18,035 bases of DNA, taken from the NCBI GenBank assembly GCA_042088665.1, contig JBELMB010000106.1, positions 1 to 18,035 on the forward strand, in the 5' to 3' direction. The notes under the pieces are model-generated. The model did no database searches, was not told the DNA's origin, and saw only the letters and a program-made list of their open reading frames with translations. Within the stretch, counting starts at the first letter, position 1; every line of letters starts with the position of its first letter. Shown here in pieces: positions 15,746 through 18,035 of this stretch. A program made the translations under genes and the position numbers. The DNA is from JBELMB01 sp042088665. Lineage in GTDB: Bacteria; Pseudomonadota; Alphaproteobacteria; Rhodobacterales; Rhodobacteraceae.

Positions 15746-15972
15746 CGAAGGCTCCGAAGGCTCCGAAGGCTCCGAAGGCTCCGAAGGCTCCGAAGGCTCN
15801 NNNNNNNNNNNNNNNNNNNNNNNNNNNNNNNNNNNNNNNNNNNNNNNNNNNNNNNNNNNNNNNNNNNNNNNNNNNNNNNNNNNNNNNNNNNNNNNNNNNC
15901 CGAAGGCTCCGAAGGCTCCGAAGGCTCCGAAGGCTCCGAAGGCTCCGAAGGCTCCGAAGGCTCCGAAGGCTC
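15746..15972 (+). repeat. 9-bp tandem repeat (VNTR) interrupted by an assembly gap
   Basis: Unit cgaaggctc. Six perfect units lie at 15746-15799 and eight at 15901-15972. Position 15900 is the last base of another unit. The 100 N between them are flanked on both sides by the repeat, so the array is longer than the assembly could resolve and the true unit number is unknown. No unit shows a substitution, which points to recent expansion or homogenisation. The period of 9 keeps the frame, and translation gives only repeats such as GSE or APK; no start, signal or domain suggests a real protein. Confidence 0.93.
15800..15899. other. Assembly gap of 100 N
   Basis: Exactly 100 unknown bases, a common placeholder length. 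With the repeat in phase, the 99 or so bases would be about 11 units, but 101 bases between unit ends is not a multiple of nine. So the gap size is arbitrary. Confidence 0.97.
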
Positions 15973-16028
15973 GATCTGCCTTTTTGCAATGGCAAGCCCC
16001 AAATCCCCGGAAAGTTACGAAATATTAT

Positions 16029-16066
16029 GCGAATCGCCCGAGGATAAAGGGCGGTAGGGAGAGGGA
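16029..16066 (+). repeat. 38-bp dispersed hairpin element, copy 2
   Basis: This copy is identical to 241-278 except at two loop positions (gagg instead of aatg). It has the same cgccc/gggcg stem and purine-rich tail ggtagggagaggga. An ATG follows 5 nt after the tail and opens a 6-codon frame (16072-16092). Sequences outside the 38 bp show no clear similarity to those around copy 1, so the element itself is the conserved unit. Confidence 0.8.
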
Positions 16067-16106
16067 CATTTATGGCTACGCAGGCGCGATAAGCCCTGTG
16101 CCCAGT

Positions 16107-16136
16107 GTCTTGCGCATCTGTGTCTTGCGCATCTGT
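16107..16136 (+). repeat. 15-bp perfect tandem duplication
   Basis: The unit gtcttgcgcatctgt occurs at 16107-16121 and again at 16122-16136 without a mismatch. It is probably a slippage product in non-coding DNA downstream of ftsK. Confidence 0.85.
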
Positions 16137-16228
16137 CCTGCATCGCGACCTATGGCCCAAAGCAGGTCCCGCACTGCACACAGACCGCTCACCGGCCGCC
16201 CCAGGACAGGGCAGCCAAATCCCTCGCG

Positions 16229-18035
<1,807 letters not shown>

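Larger units (their letters stand above)
15454..16228. other. Repeat-rich intergenic region between iolB and ftsK
   Basis: These 775 bp hold no convincing gene; the frames crossing it run through the 9-bp repeat and the N gap. From left to right it contains the post-iolB hairpin, about 220 bp with nothing I recognise, the 9-bp tandem array broken by the gap, the second copy of the 38-bp element, and a 15-bp tandem duplication. The genes on either side converge here. Confidence 0.7.

Noticed and set aside
15746..15972. CRISPR array
   Set aside because: Units of 9 bp follow each other directly with no spacers and no cas genes nearby. The 13-bp array at 11931 fails for the same reason.

Overview
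The window looks like chromosomal DNA from a GC-rich alphaproteobacterium, most likely a marine Rhodobacterales (roseobacter-type) bacterium. This rests on base composition, codon use, the roseobacter-like small membrane protein, and the form of the inositol (iol) genes. All complete genes are on the + strand. The only - strand gene is ftsK, which enters from the right edge and is cut by it. A 100-base run of N (15800-15899) marks an assembly gap inside a 9-bp tandem repeat.

Left block (498-6042): three exported proteins in a row. The first is a trypsin-like serine protease carrying LprI-like, SPOR-like and two SH3 modules. The second is a protein with two CxxCH heme motifs and a C-terminal DUF4384-like domain. 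The third is an OmpA-type peptidoglycan-binding protein. All three have signal peptides and sit in tandem with short gaps, so they probably form an envelope operon of unknown function. A MarR-family regulator (6153-6632) follows, with a nested inverted repeat just upstream of it.

Middle block (6979-15453): a LacI-family regulator, then a myo-inositol catabolic run. The order is iolC fused to a DUF2090 aldolase-like domain, iolD, iolE, a 74-aa two-helix membrane protein, a phytanoyl-CoA dioxygenase-like Fe(II)/2-oxoglutarate oxygenase, and iolB. IolE dehydrates inosose, IolD opens the ring, IolB isomerises 5-deoxyglucuronate, and IolC-DUF2090 phosphorylates and probably cleaves the product. 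The inositol dehydrogenase (iolG), the semialdehyde dehydrogenase (iolA) and an uptake system are not in the window. The oxygenase and the small membrane protein are the unexplained members.

Right block (15454-18035): 775 bp without a convincing gene. It holds a strong hairpin after iolB, the 9-bp repeat with the gap, a 38-bp element that also occurs at 241-278, and a 15-bp tandem duplication. The 3' two thirds or so of ftsK follow on the - strand.

The points most worth a second look are the protease/heme/OmpA trio, the oxygenase inside the iol operon, the dispersed 38-bp hairpin element, the 13-bp repeat array that starts on the iolD stop codon, and the perfect hairpins placed just ahead of two start codons.
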